A DNA stretch of 64,000 bases from Acetobacteraceae bacterium (GCA_027482245.1 JAIXWG010000001.1:1-64000), one strand, 5' to 3'; shown: positions 9,570 to 18,630, counted from the first letter of the stretch. The notes: generated by a model not told the origin, from the sequence alone. Program-made: numbers and translations.

Positions 9570-10703
9570 CTACCGCGCCGCCGCGCGGGCCGCCGCGATG
9601 TCCCAGGGCAACTGGAGAAAGATCTCGTCCCAGCCCCAGAACTGCCGGAGCGAGGCGCGGAGCGCGTTGGGCGGCAGGCGCGGCCGGTGGCCATCCTTCG
9701 CGGTCACCGCCATCAGCGGCGCCAGCAGGTCCCGCCAGAAATCGGCGGCCGCCCAGGCATCCACCACGCTGGCATGCAGCCCCATGCGCAGCGACTGCCG
9801 GCTGCCCGCGATGTGGAAGGGCGGCGTGCCGAGGAAGATACCCTCCTTCCCGAAGAACCGCGCTTCCGCGACCAGGGAGGAGGAGACGCCGATCACGCGC
9901 TGCACCGCATCCTGGCCGAGCAGGACATAGCTGTTGTCCGGCACCTCCCGGATACGCGCCAGCGGCAGGCCGACCTGGTGGATGCCGAAGCCGTCGGGGT
10001 TGTAGGGATGCGCCTTGAACAGCACGCGCCCCTCCTCCCCCACCGCCTGGCGCAGCCCGGGGCCGAAATGGCCGAGGTCGAGCAGCCTGCCGTCGCGGAT
10101 CAGCGCGCGGTCCACCCGCGTCTGCCCCACCACCAGGCTGGGCTCCGCGATGGGGCGCTGGGGGGGCATGCGGCTGACCGTCGCGGCCATGAGGTCGGCC
10201 CAGGGCTCGAAGACCAAATCGTCGGCGTGGTGGCGGCGAAGCTGCGCCATCACCTCCGGCTCCGCCGTCGCGATGGCGAAGAGCAGGTCGGGGCCGAAGC
10301 GGTAGGGGTGGATGTTGACGTCGATCCAGGGGATGCCGAGCTGCGTCAGCAGGCGCTTCTGCACCTCCGCCAGCTCGAACCCCACCACGACGGCAGCCTC
10401 CGCATAGGCCTGGGCGAGCATCCCCGCGGCCTCCGCCGGGAGGCTCGGCGCGTCGAACAGGCCGACCCATCCCTCCACATCGAGCGTGGCGCCGGAAGCG
10501 GCGTAGAAGCCCGGCGTGTCGAAGCCGCCGCCCGGGGGCGCCCGGTCGTCCCACAGCACCGTCTCCACCGCCAGGCCGGTGGCGGCCGCCAGGGGGCGGC
10601 GCACCAGGCGATGGAACCAGCGGATGTTGTCCCGCTGCGCCGGGCGGAACGCCTCGTCCTGCGGGCGCAGCAGGTCGCCGCTGATGAGGACCTTCGGCGT
10701 CAC
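9570..10703 (-). CDS. Capsule/CDP-glycerol-transferase-like polysaccharide protein
   Basis: 377 residues. A GT-B-like pattern is seen in the C-terminal half: VLFKAHPYNPDG followed by a VIGVSSSLVAEARFFGK segment. This matches the style of the donor domains in capsule polysaccharide (Kdo-transferase, KpsC/S-like) and CDP-glycerol glycerophosphotransferase proteins, where the KAHP and SSxxxEA motifs recur. I cannot decide between these families. The N-terminal half (GDLLRPQDEAFRP, QRDNIRWFHRLV) is not diagnostic. Its ATG overlaps the stop of the upstream hypothetical gene by 4 nt, so the two form an operon. A surface-glycan role fits the locus. Confidence 0.65.
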   Translation of the reverse strand: MTPKVLISGDLLRPQDEAFRPAQRDNIRWFHRLVRRPLAAATGLAVETVLWDDRAPPGGGFDTPGFYAASGATLDVEGWVGLFDAPSLPAEAAGMLAQAYAEAAVVVGFELAEVQKRLLTQLGIPWIDVNIHPYRFGPDLLFAIATAEPEVMAQLRRHHADDLVFEPWADLMAATVSRMPPQRPIAEPSLVVGQTRVDRALIRDGRLLDLGHFGPGLRQAVGEEGRVLFKAHPYNPDGFGIHQVGLPLARIREVPDNSYVLLGQDAVQRVIGVSSSLVAEARFFGKEGIFLGTPPFHIAGSRQSLRMGLHASVVDAWAAADFWRDLLAPLMAVTAKDGHRPRLPPNALRASLRQFWGWDEIFLQLPWDIAAARAAAR

Positions 10704-11401
10704 GCTGCCCGCTCGATCCGCGCCCAGGCCAGGCCGAGCCCGAGCGCCCGCGGATCGCGGCGCGGGCCCGTGGCGGGATCGCTGCGCGGCGTCGTGCGGA
10801 CCAGCAGCGTGGCGCGGGACCCGGCGGGGCGTTCCAGCAGCGTCACGCGCGCGGCGAAGACGCCTGCGACGCCGTCATTCGACAGCGTCTCGAAGGCCAG
10901 CGGCATGCCGTCCAGCACCCAATCCTCGGCGGCCATGTCGAGCCCGCTGCCGAAGGGCGCGCGGACCGAGACGGTCAGCAGCAGGTCACCGCCGCCCAGC
11001 GCCGGCAGCAGCAGGGACGCCCAAGGCGCCTGGCCGGTCCAGCGCAACACGCCGCCCTCGGTCGGCTCCACCCCGAACCAGCCGAAGCCGATGAAGCCGG
11101 GCTCGCCGGCCTCCACCACCACCGGCCCTTCCTCCGGCGATGCCTCCGCGCTGCGGGCGGCGATGCGGCGCGCGGCGGGGATGTGGGGCAGCGGGTCGAT
11201 CCGCAGCCTTTCCTGCCGCGTCAGCGCGGCCTCCCGCTGCGCCTGCGCCACCGCCTCCACCTGCGCGGCCATCCGGGCCAGTTCCTCGATCAGGAACTCG
11301 CTCATGATCCGCGCATCAGGGCCGAGCCGCTCCAGCAGCGGTCCCGCGGCCTCGCGCAATCGCACGGCGTGGGAGGCGACCAGCGCGGCATCCAGCAGCA
11401 C
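10700..11401 (-). CDS. Hypothetical protein with N-terminal helix and C-terminal beta-sandwich-like region
   Basis: 233 residues from the GTG at 11401. That GTG has no ribosome-binding site. The frame stays open upstream to 11477, and a very good site (AGGAGGA, about 11454-11460) sits 8 nt before an in-frame CTG at 11446-11444, which would give 248 residues beginning MSSPLLDLSPD. The protein starts with about 100 helical, Arg/Glu/Ala-rich residues (possible coiled coil around LARMAAQVEAVAQAQREAAL). A strand-rich domain follows, with GFIGFGWFGVEP, GVLRWTGQAPWASLLLP and LLLTVSVRAP. Similar GW...RWTG patterns occur beside glycosyltransferases, so a glycan-related role is possible. It is coupled by a 4-nt overlap to the polysaccharide gene downstream. 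Confidence 0.72.
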   Translation of the reverse strand: MLLDAALVASHAVRLREAAGPLLERLGPDARIMSEFLIEELARMAAQVEAVAQAQREAALTRQERLRIDPLPHIPAARRIAARSAEASPEEGPVVVEAGEPGFIGFGWFGVEPTEGGVLRWTGQAPWASLLLPALGGGDLLLTVSVRAPFGSGLDMAAEDWVLDGMPLAFETLSNDGVAGVFAARVTLLERPAGSRATLLVRTTPRSDPATGPRRDPRALGLGLAWARIERAA

Positions 11402-11583
11402 GGCGGCCGGCCGGTCGGGGGAGAGGTCGAGCAGGGGGGACGACAGGGCGGGCTTCCTCCTCGTGGCGCGTCCTTCCTAGACCATCGGGCGGCCGGGCGG
11501 AATCGTCCCGAAGGGGAAACGCGCCCCCTCCCCGGCCGCCGCGCCCCGCGGCATCATCGGTGAGACAGGTGGGGACGGGCCGG

Positions 11584-12015
11584 ATGAACACGCAGGTCTT
11601 CAACGCGCCGGGGCTGGCGCTGATGTCCACCATCGTCCTGATGGTGCCGATGATCTACTTCGCCTTCGCGTCGCTGACCTTCTTCCTGCGGCCACTCGGC
11701 GACCCCATCGTCGGCCGCATGCTGCGGGGACTGTTCCACGCCTGCTTCCTGGCCGTGGCGGTGATCGGCGGCCTGGCGTTGCTGGCCTTCCTGGCGGTGG
11801 GGCAGCCGAGCGTCGCCGGCGGCCTCGCCTTGCTGGCGGCTTCCGCCTTCGCCATCCGCGCCTGGTCCCTGCGCCGGATGGATGCGGTGCTGCGCGCGCC
11901 GGGGGCGGAGACGCCGCGCCGGCTCCGCCGCGTACAACTCACGGGCATGGCCTACAACGCGCTGCAGATCGTCCTGGTGCTGGGCAGCATCCCGCGCATC
12001 TTCCCAGGGGCCTGA
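11584..12015 (+). CDS. Small integral membrane protein of unknown function
   Basis: 143 residues from the ATG at 11584 (GGGGAC upstream); a GTG at 11560 would add eight residues. Hydrophobic segments lie at about residues 12-36, 50-73, 76-93 and 120-138, so four membrane spans are likely, with Arg-rich loops between (SLRRMDAVLRAP, TPRRLRRVQL). No motif identifies a family. It ends 4 bp before the stop of the convergent dnaE, leaving no room for a terminator. Promoters may lie in the 182-bp gap upstream, which I could not resolve. Confidence 0.7.
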   Translation: MNTQVFNAPGLALMSTIVLMVPMIYFAFASLTFFLRPLGDPIVGRMLRGLFHACFLAVAVIGGLALLAFLAVGQPSVAGGLALLAASAFAIRAWSLRRMDAVLRAPGAETPRRLRRVQLTGMAYNALQIVLVLGSIPRIFPGA

Positions 12016-12019
12016 GGGC

Positions 12020-15000
12020 TCAGATCTCCTCCACCTCCGCGATTCCAGGCACCACCTTCATCGCCTGCATCAAGCGGGGGGAGACGTTGAAGCCGCCGGG
12101 CAGCGCGATCTCCACCTCCTGCCCCGGTCCCGTCACGGGCACCAGCACGACGCGGCCACGGCCCTTGCCCTCGCGGCCGAGCAGCGTGCGGATGTGGTCC
12201 ACGGCGGCGGTCTGGTCGAGCCAGAGCCGGATGCCGGTCGCCATCCCCTGCGCGACCTTCTCCAGCGGCTCCAGCTCCATCGCCGTCAGCCGCACCGTGT
12301 CGCCATCGAGCCGCACCTCGGTGGTCACCACCAGCGCCTGGCCCTCGGAGAGCATGCCGTCGGCGCGGGCCAGCGTCTCGCTGAAGAAGGTGACCTCGTA
12401 GCTGCCCTCGGCGTCGCTGAACTTCACCCAGGCCATCTTGTTGCCGGTCTTGGTGCGGCCGGACTTGATGGCGACGACGGTGCCCGCCAGCTTCATCCGC
12501 GCCGAGCCTCCCCGCGCGCGTTCGGCGATATGGGCCGAGGACACGGCGCCAAGCTTGGTCAGCACCTTCTTGTAGGCATCCAGTGGATGGGCGGAGAGGT
12601 GGAAGCCAACGGCCTCCGCCTCATAGGTCAGGCGTTCCAGCGTCGGCCAATCCTGCGCCTCCGCCAGGCGCAACGGGGGCGGCGCCGTTTCCGCGCCGAA
12701 CATGTCGCGCGTCGGGTTGGCACGGCGCTCCGCAGCTTCCTGCGCCGCGCGCAGCACCGCCTCCACGCCCTGCACCATGCGCGCGCGGTTCTTCTCCAGG
12801 CTGTCGAAGGCGCCGGCGCGGGCGAGGTTCTCCAGCTGCATCTTGTTCAGCAGCTTCGGATCGACGCGCCCCGCGAAATCCGACAGCGACGCGAAGGGGC
12901 CGGAGGCATCGCGCGCCGCGACCAGGTCCTTCATGGCGCCGAGGCCGACGCGCTTCACCGCGGCCAGGGCGAAGCGGATGGCCATGCTGCCATCCTCCCG
13001 CGCCTCCAGCACGAATTCGGCGCCGGACTTGTTCACGTCCGGCGGCAGCACCGCGATGCCGAGCCGCGCGGCTTCCTGCATGTGGCCCGCGAGCTTGTCG
13101 GTATTGCCGAGATCGAGGGACATCGACGCCGCGAGGAAGGCGACCGGGTGGTTCGCCTTCAGCCAGGCCGTGTGATAGCTGACCAGCGCATAGGCAGCCG
13201 CGTGCGACTTGTTGAAGCCGTATTCCGCGAACTTCTCCATCAGGTCGAAGATCTCGCCGGCCTTCGCCTCCGGCACGCCGTTCTTGACCGCGCCTTCGAC
13301 GAAGATCTTGCGCTGCGCCTCCATCTCGCTGCGGATCTTCTTGCCCATGGCGCGGCGCAGCAGGTCGGCGCCGCCCAGGCTGTAGCCCGCCAGTTCCTGG
13401 CTGATCTGCATGACCTGCTCCTGGTAGACCAGGATGCCGTAGGTCTCGCCGACGATGTTCATGATGGCGGGGTGCGGCGGTTCCCACTTCTCGCCATGCT
13501 TGCGCTGGCAATAGGCCGGGATGTTGGCCATCGGGCCCGGCCGGTACAGCGACACCGCCGCGATCAGATCCTCGAACCGGTCGGGGCGCATCATGCGAAG
13601 GCATTCGCGCATGCCCTGGCCTTCGAACTGGAACACGCCGGCCGCATCGCCCTTGGCCAGCATGGCGTAGGTCTTGGCGTCATCCAGCGGGATGCGCTCC
13701 AGCGCGATCTCCACCCCCTGCTTCGCCAGCATCTGCACCGCGCGCTGCAGCACCGTCAGCGTCTTGAGGCCAAGGAAGTCGAACTTCACCAGTGACGCCT
13801 GCTCGACATACTTCATCGAGTACTGCGTGATCAGCATCGGGCTGCGCGGGTCGCGATACAGCGGCACGATCTCGTTCAGCGCCTTCCGCCCGATGACGAC
13901 GCCGGCGGCGTGGGTGGAAGCGTTGCGGTACAGACCCTCCAGCTCCTGCGCCACTTCCAGCAGGCGGCTCACCTGCTCGTCATTGTCGCGCATCTCCTGC
14001 AGCTTCGGCTCGCCCTCGATCGCCTGCGCCAGCGTCACGGGCTTGGCGGGATTGAAGGGGATGAGGCTGGCGATGCGGTCCACCTGGCCATAGGGCAGGC
14101 CCATGACGCGGCCGACGTCGCGCACCGCCGCCTTCGCCTGCAGCTTGCCGAAGGTGATGATCTGCGCGACGCGATCCGCGCCGTATTCGCGCACGACGTA
14201 CTGGATCACCTCGTCCCGCCGGTCCTGGCAGAAGTCGATGTCGAAGTCCGGCATGGACACGCGTTCGGGGTTCAGGAAGCGCTCGAACAGCAGGCCGAAG
14301 CGCATGGGGTCGAGGTCGGTGATCAGCAGCGCCCAGGCGGCAACCGAACCGGCACCCGAACCGCGCCCCGGCCCCACCGGGATGTCCTGCGACTTCGCCC
14401 ACTGGATGAAGTCGGCCACGATGAGGAAGTAGCCGGAGAAGCCCATCTTCTCGATGACGCCGAGTTCATAGGCCAGGCGTTCGCGATATTTCGGCCGCTC
14501 CGCCTCCGGCGTTCCCTGGTCCTCCAGCCGCTTCTCGAGGCCGCTGGTCGCCATGTCGGCGACCGTCTCGGCCTCCGTCATGCCAGGCTTCACCTTGGGG
14601 CAGATCGGCAGTTCCGGCTTCTTCGATTCCGCCATCACCGCGCAGCGCCGCGCGATGGCCAGCGTGTTGTCGCAGGCATCGGGCAGGTCCGCGAACAGCT
14701 CCCGCATCGCCTCCGGCGACTTGAAGTAGTGCTCCGGCGTCACGCGGCGGCGGTCCGTCTCCGCGATCACGCGGCCCTCGGCGATGCAGAGCAGCGCGTC
14801 ATGGGCGGCGTGCATTTCCGGCTTGGCGAAATAGACGTCGTTGGTGGCGACGATCGGCAGCCGCGCGGCATCGGCCAGGGCCAGCAGGCCGGGCTCGATC
14901 ACCTTCTCCACCGGCAGGCCGTGGCGCTGCAGTTCCACCGCCAGCCGGTCGCCGAACATCTCCGCCAGCTTCGCCAGCAGCTTTTCCGCGGTTTCCTTGC

Positions 15001-15466
15001 GACCCTCCGCCAGGAGCCGGCCAAGCGGCCCCGTCGTGCCGCCGGTCAGCAGGATCAGCCCCTCCGCATGCTGGCCCAGCGCCGCCAGCGTCACGCAGGG
15101 CTCGCCGGAGGGATCGGTGGCGAGGTAGCCGAAGGAGGACAGTCGCTGCAGGTTCTCCAACCCCGCCGCGTCCATGGCCAGCGCCACGATCGGGTCCGGG
15201 CGGTTGCGGTTCGGGTCGCTCGCGCGGCCGCCACCCTCATCCGTCTCGCCACGGGCCAGGTTCAGCTGGCAGCCGACGATCGGCTGGATGCCCTTCGCCG
15301 TGCAGCCCTGACTGAATTCCAGCGCGCCGAACAGGTTGGCACTGTCCGTCAGCGCCACGGCGGGCATGCCATAGCCGCGCGCGAGCGCCGGCAGCTTGTC
15401 CGCCTTGATGGCGCCCTCCGACAGCGAATAGGCGGAATGGGCGTGGAGGTGGATGAAGCTGCTCAT
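12020..15466 (-). CDS. dnaE: DNA polymerase III subunit alpha
   Basis: 1148 residues from the ATG at 15466, where homologues start directly before the PHP domain (HLHAHSAYS at 6-14). It is the replicative polymerase of the C family. The catalytic Asp cluster MPDFDIDF is at 405-412. The PHP domain is N-terminal. The C-terminal third holds the helix-hairpin-helix/OB region (e.g. KLAGTVVAIKSGRTKTGNKM). The length is normal and there is no intein. The longer open frame to 15550 would overlap the divergent deaminase start and is not needed. In this lineage dnaE usually lies near the lol genes; here four other reading frames sit between dnaE and lolD. Confidence 0.97.
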   Translation of the reverse strand: MSSFIHLHAHSAYSLSEGAIKADKLPALARGYGMPAVALTDSANLFGALEFSQGCTAKGIQPIVGCQLNLARGETDEGGGRASDPNRNRPDPIVALAMDAAGLENLQRLSSFGYLATDPSGEPCVTLAALGQHAEGLILLTGGTTGPLGRLLAEGRKETAEKLLAKLAEMFGDRLAVELQRHGLPVEKVIEPGLLALADAARLPIVATNDVYFAKPEMHAAHDALLCIAEGRVIAETDRRRVTPEHYFKSPEAMRELFADLPDACDNTLAIARRCAVMAESKKPELPICPKVKPGMTEAETVADMATSGLEKRLEDQGTPEAERPKYRERLAYELGVIEKMGFSGYFLIVADFIQWAKSQDIPVGPGRGSGAGSVAAWALLITDLDPMRFGLLFERFLNPERVSMPDFDIDFCQDRRDEVIQYVVREYGADRVAQIITFGKLQAKAAVRDVGRVMGLPYGQVDRIASLIPFNPAKPVTLAQAIEGEPKLQEMRDNDEQVSRLLEVAQELEGLYRNASTHAAGVVIGRKALNEIVPLYRDPRSPMLITQYSMKYVEQASLVKFDFLGLKTLTVLQRAVQMLAKQGVEIALERIPLDDAKTYAMLAKGDAAGVFQFEGQGMRECLRMMRPDRFEDLIAAVSLYRPGPMANIPAYCQRKHGEKWEPPHPAIMNIVGETYGILVYQEQVMQISQELAGYSLGGADLLRRAMGKKIRSEMEAQRKIFVEGAVKNGVPEAKAGEIFDLMEKFAEYGFNKSHAAAYALVSYHTAWLKANHPVAFLAASMSLDLGNTDKLAGHMQEAARLGIAVLPPDVNKSGAEFVLEAREDGSMAIRFALAAVKRVGLGAMKDLVAARDASGPFASLSDFAGRVDPKLLNKMQLENLARAGAFDSLEKNRARMVQGVEAVLRAAQEAAERRANPTRDMFGAETAPPPLRLAEAQDWPTLERLTYEAEAVGFHLSAHPLDAYKKVLTKLGAVSSAHIAERARGGSARMKLAGTVVAIKSGRTKTGNKMAWVKFSDAEGSYEVTFFSETLARADGMLSEGQALVVTTEVRLDGDTVRLTAMELEPLEKVAQGMATGIRLWLDQTAAVDHIRTLLGREGKGRGRVVLVPVTGPGQEVEIALPGGFNVSPRLMQAMKVVPGIAEVEEI

Positions 15467-15549
15467 GCCCCGCAAGGTAGGGGCCCGCGGCCCGGGAATC
15501 CACGACTTCGCCTTGCGCCGCGCCCCGCCGCCATCCCAGGCTGTGGACA

Positions 15550-16023
15550 ATGCGCGACTCGACCGACCTCCTCCTGCTCCGCCGGGCCATCGCCCTGTCC
15601 GAGGAAAGCCGGGCGGAGGGCAACCACCCCTTCGCCGCCCTCCTCGCCGCGCCCGACGGCACGGTGCTGATGGAGGCGAAGAACGGCTTCCACCCCCATG
15701 GCGACGGCACCGCCCATGCGGAGCGCCTGCTGGCCACCCGCGCCTGCATCGAACTGCCGCCTGAGGTCCGCGCCACCGCGACCATGGTCAGCAGCGCGGA
15801 GCCCTGCGCCATGTGCGCCGGCGCGCTCTACTGGTCCGGCATCGGGCGGCTGGTCTATGGCCTGTCCGAGGCCCGGCTGAAGGCGCTGATCGGCCCGCAT
15901 CCGGAAAACCTGACCATGGACCTCCCCTGCCGCCAGGTCTTCGCCGCCGGGCAGCGCTCCATCGCCGTGGAAGGCCCGCTGCTGGAGGACGAGGCGGAGG
16001 CGCCGCATCGCGGCTTCTGGTAG
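15550..16023 (+). CDS. Nucleoside deaminase (cytidine/deoxycytidylate deaminase superfamily)
   Basis: 157 residues. The zinc-binding signature is present: HAE near residue 57 with the catalytic Glu, then PCAMC near 86-90. This is the TadA/guanine-deaminase branch by spacing, but not TadA itself: it lacks the usual TadA C-terminus and ends in HRGFW. The substrate could be guanine, cytosine or a related base. It is divergent from dnaE (83-bp gap) and 11 bp upstream of a methyltransferase on the same strand. Confidence 0.85.
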   Translation: MRDSTDLLLLRRAIALSEESRAEGNHPFAALLAAPDGTVLMEAKNGFHPHGDGTAHAERLLATRACIELPPEVRATATMVSSAEPCAMCAGALYWSGIGRLVYGLSEARLKALIGPHPENLTMDLPCRQVFAAGQRSIAVEGPLLEDEAEAPHRGFW

Positions 16024-16034
16024 GATCGGCCCCC

Positions 16035-16742
16035 ATGAAGACCTATCGCCAGATCTGGGAAGCGCCGAAGCGCTTCCGGTCCGACAAATGGGACCACTAC
16101 CTCGACCTCTATGACCGCTATTTCGCGGCCTATCGCCCGCCTTACCGCGACTCCCGCCCCGTCACCTACCTGGAGATCGGCGTGCAGGGCGGCGGGTCGC
16201 TCTGCACCGCGCGGGAGTATTTCGGGCCGACGGCGCGCATCTTCGGCATCGACACCGATCCCGCCAGCCGCGCGGTGGAGGAAGCCGGCATCGCCAACCG
16301 CGTCTTCACCGGCGCGCAGGGGGACTTCGATTTCCTGAACGAGGTGATCGGGGAGATCGGCACGCCCGACATCGTCATCGATGACGGGTCGCACCAGCAG
16401 GGCGACATGGTGGCGACCTTCCTCGGCCTGTTCCCGGTTCTGGCAGAGGACGGCCTCTACGTGGTGGAGGACACGCACACCGTCCACTACCCCTCGCACC
16501 AGGACACGACGCTCGGCATCAATGTCTATGACTACTTCAAGGGGCTGGCGGACAAGATGATGGTGGACTTCATGGTCCCCAACCGGCACCGCGCCCGCTT
16601 CCGCGAAGCCCCCGGCACGCGGGAAGGCAGGCTTGAACGCCGCAACGCCATCGGCACCGCCATCGGCGGGCTGCATTTCCACGACAGCATGATCGTGGTG
16701 GAGAAGACGCCCTACCGCGAAGCCTGGCGGCGGAATGGCTGA
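16035..16742 (+). CDS. Class I SAM-dependent methyltransferase
   Basis: 235 residues from the ATG at 16035. The Rossmann SAM site is visible as YLEIGVQGGGSL (motif I, about residue 44-55), then IFGIDTDP with the acidic ribose ligand, and PDIVIDDGSHQQGD. The pattern resembles the sugar or macrolide O-methyltransferase / cephalosporin-hydroxylase-like group, which often acts on sugars or lipid-linked glycans. The frame is open upstream but overlaps the deaminase. It overlaps the next gene by 8 nt, so the two are probably translated together. Confidence 0.82.
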   Translation: MKTYRQIWEAPKRFRSDKWDHYLDLYDRYFAAYRPPYRDSRPVTYLEIGVQGGGSLCTAREYFGPTARIFGIDTDPASRAVEEAGIANRVFTGAQGDFDFLNEVIGEIGTPDIVIDDGSHQQGDMVATFLGLFPVLAEDGLYVVEDTHTVHYPSHQDTTLGINVYDYFKGLADKMMVDFMVPNRHRARFREAPGTREGRLERRNAIGTAIGGLHFHDSMIVVEKTPYREAWRRNG

Positions 16743-17658
16743 CATCGCGGCCTCGATGGGGCGCGACATCGTCTTCGTCATCGAACGCGCGCAGCAACGC
16801 GCCGGCTCCGCCCATCTGCGCGGACGGCAGCTTGCCACCCTGTTCGGGCAGGTCGCGGCCGACTACGGCCGCAAGGTGCGCGTGGCCTTCAGCGACGAAC
16901 CGATCACGGACGCCGTCGCCATCGTCAACAAATCGGCGCTGATGCCGAAGTCCCAATCCGTCGTGACGCGGCTGAAGGACGCCGGCTGCACCGTGCTGGT
17001 CGATTTCGTCGACCGTCGCGTGACCACCGCGGATGGCGACGCGGCGGACGGCTTCCTCGCCGTCTCCGCCCTGCAATACCGGCACCTCCGCGCCACCTGG
17101 CCGGACAAGCCGGTGATCCACATCCCGCACCACGTGGACCTGGATATCGGCCCCGTCGCCTGCCAGTGGGACCAGTTCGCCTGCGCCTATTTCGGCAACC
17201 TCGACAACGCCGCGCATCTTGATGCCGTGCGGGAGGCCGGGCTGGTGACCGCCATCGAAACGCTGACGGCGAACAAGAACAACTGGCACGCGCAGCTGCC
17301 CGCCTACAATCTGCACTACGCCTTCCGCCCGCGCGCGCTCTGGGGCGCCGGCTTCAAGCCCTTCACCAAGGGCTTCACCGCCGCCCATGCCGGCGCCATC
17401 GTCGTCGTCGCCGATGACGACGACGAAGCGACGGAACTCCTCGGCACCGACTACCCCTTCCGCATCCCCGCAACCGCCGACGCCACCACCACCATCCACC
17501 ACCTCCACGCCATGCGCGACAGCTTCGGCAGCAACGCCTGGCGCACCGCGCGCCTCCGCATGCGGCGGCTCCGCACCATCTCCGCCGCGCCCTACCTGCT
17601 CGACCTCATCCGCGCCCAGGCCTTCGAGGTGGGGCTGCACGAGGGGGTGTTCGCGTAG
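16735..17658 (+). CDS. Unrecognised protein coupled to methyltransferase (possible GT-B-like)
   Basis: 307 residues. No family is recognised. The order of segments resembles a degenerate glycosyltransferase B fold: an N-terminal strand-helix pattern (DIVFVIERAQQRAGSAHLRG), a central HIPHHVDL (as in GT proteins after the first domain), CAYFGNLDNAAHLDAV, and near the end GFKPFTKGFTAAHAGAIVVV followed by DDDDEATELLG. Those late segments are where donor-binding residues usually lie. Codon use matches its neighbours. It is coupled to the methyltransferase by an 8-nt overlap and is followed by the palindrome cluster. Confidence 0.75.
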   Translation: MADIAASMGRDIVFVIERAQQRAGSAHLRGRQLATLFGQVAADYGRKVRVAFSDEPITDAVAIVNKSALMPKSQSVVTRLKDAGCTVLVDFVDRRVTTADGDAADGFLAVSALQYRHLRATWPDKPVIHIPHHVDLDIGPVACQWDQFACAYFGNLDNAAHLDAVREAGLVTAIETLTANKNNWHAQLPAYNLHYAFRPRALWGAGFKPFTKGFTAAHAGAIVVVADDDDEATELLGTDYPFRIPATADATTTIHHLHAMRDSFGSNAWRTARLRMRRLRTISAAPYLLDLIRAQAFEVGLHEGVFA

Positions 17659-17695
17659 GCGTGGCGGGGTCGGGCGCAGGGTGCGCTGGCGGCCC

Positions 17696-17920
17696 CTGGA
17701 GAGGGGCTGCGCGCCCCTCTCCAGACCTCTCCCGCGCCAGGGTCCAGCGGGACCCTGGACCGCGAGGTTATCGGCGGATGAAGGGAGGGGCGCAGCGCGA
17801 CCGCGTGTTCGTCACGCGCTCCATGCCCCTCCCTTCATCCACCGATCTCATGGGTTCCGAGGGGCCGCCGCCCCTCGGCGGGGAAGGGGCTCGGGGAAGG
17901 GGCGGAGCCCTTTCCCCGAG
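17696..17920. repeat. Cluster of five strong inverted repeats
   Basis: This fills most of the 291-bp gap between the unknown gene and lolD. Seen directly: a 12-bp perfect stem with 5-nt loop (17696-17724), a 9-bp perfect stem with 4-nt loop (17737-17758), a 16-bp perfect inverted repeat with a long inner segment (17776-17791 with 17825-17840), a 9-bp perfect stem with 4-nt loop (17857-17878), and a 13-bp stem with one G-T pair (17890-17920). None has a T-tract. It could be a compound terminator between convergent genes or a mosaic of dispersed intergenic repeat modules. Confidence 0.85.
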
Positions 17921-17949
17921 GCAACCGGCGCACCCCGAGCCCCAGCCCG

Positions 17950-18630
17950 CTACGCCTGCTCGATCTTCCCCCCGCGCAGCGTCACCACGCGGTCCATGCG
18001 GGCGGCGAGTTCGGGGTTGTGGGTGGCGATCAGGGCGGCCATGCCATCGGACCGCACGGCGTCGAGCAGTTCGTGGAAGACGCGGTCCGCGGTCTCGACA
18101 TCGAGGTTGCCGGTGGGCTCATCCGCCAGCAGCACGCGCGGGTGGTTCGCCAGTGCGCGGGCGATGGCGACGCGCTGCTGTTCGCCGCCGGAGAGTCGCC
18201 CGGGGCGATGATCCTCCCGCTTCGCCAGGCCGAAGCGGGCGAGCAGCGCATGCGCGCGTTCGGTGGCGGCGCGGCGCGGCGTGCCGGCAGCGAGTTGCGG
18301 CAGGATGATGTTCTCGGCGGCCGAGAATTCCGGCAGCAGGTGGTGGAACTGGTAGACGAAGCCGATGCCCTGCCGGCGGATGGCGGTGCGCGCATCGTCG
18401 GAGAGCGTGCCCGCGGCCTGGCCGTTGAAGAAGACCTCCCCCGCATCGGGCCGTTCCAGCAGCCCGGCCAGGTGCAGCAGCGTGGACTTGCCGGTGCCGG
18501 ACGGGGCGACGAGCGCCACGATCTCCCCCGGCACCAGCGACAGGTCGGCGCCGGTCAGCACGGGCAGGTCGCCCGCTTCCGTGCGGAAGCGGCGGACCAC
18601 GGCCGCCAGGCGGAGCGCGGGTTCACTCAT
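17950..18630 (-). CDS. lolD: Lipoprotein-releasing ABC transporter ATP-binding protein
   Basis: 226 residues from the ATG at 18630. It has the ABC ATPase motifs: Walker [10 protein letters not shown] at 42-50, signature [15 protein letters not shown], and Walker [13 protein letters not shown]. The [16 protein letters not shown] segment is characteristic of LolD. It drives extraction of outer-membrane lipoproteins from the inner membrane together with the LolC/E permeases encoded directly upstream (8-nt overlap). Walker A has Ala in place of the usual first Gly, which is tolerated in the family. Confidence 0.93.
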   Translation of the reverse strand: MSEPALRLAAVVRRFRTEAGDLPVLTGADLSLVPGEIVALVAPSGTGKSTLLHLAGLLERPDAGEVFFNGQAAGTLSDDARTAIRRQGIGFVYQFHHLLPEFSAAENIILPQLAAGTPRRAATERAHALLARFGLAKREDHRPGRLSGGEQQRVAIARALANHPRVLLADEPTGNLDVETADRVFHELLDAVRSDGMAALIATHNPELAARMDRVVTLRGGKIEQA

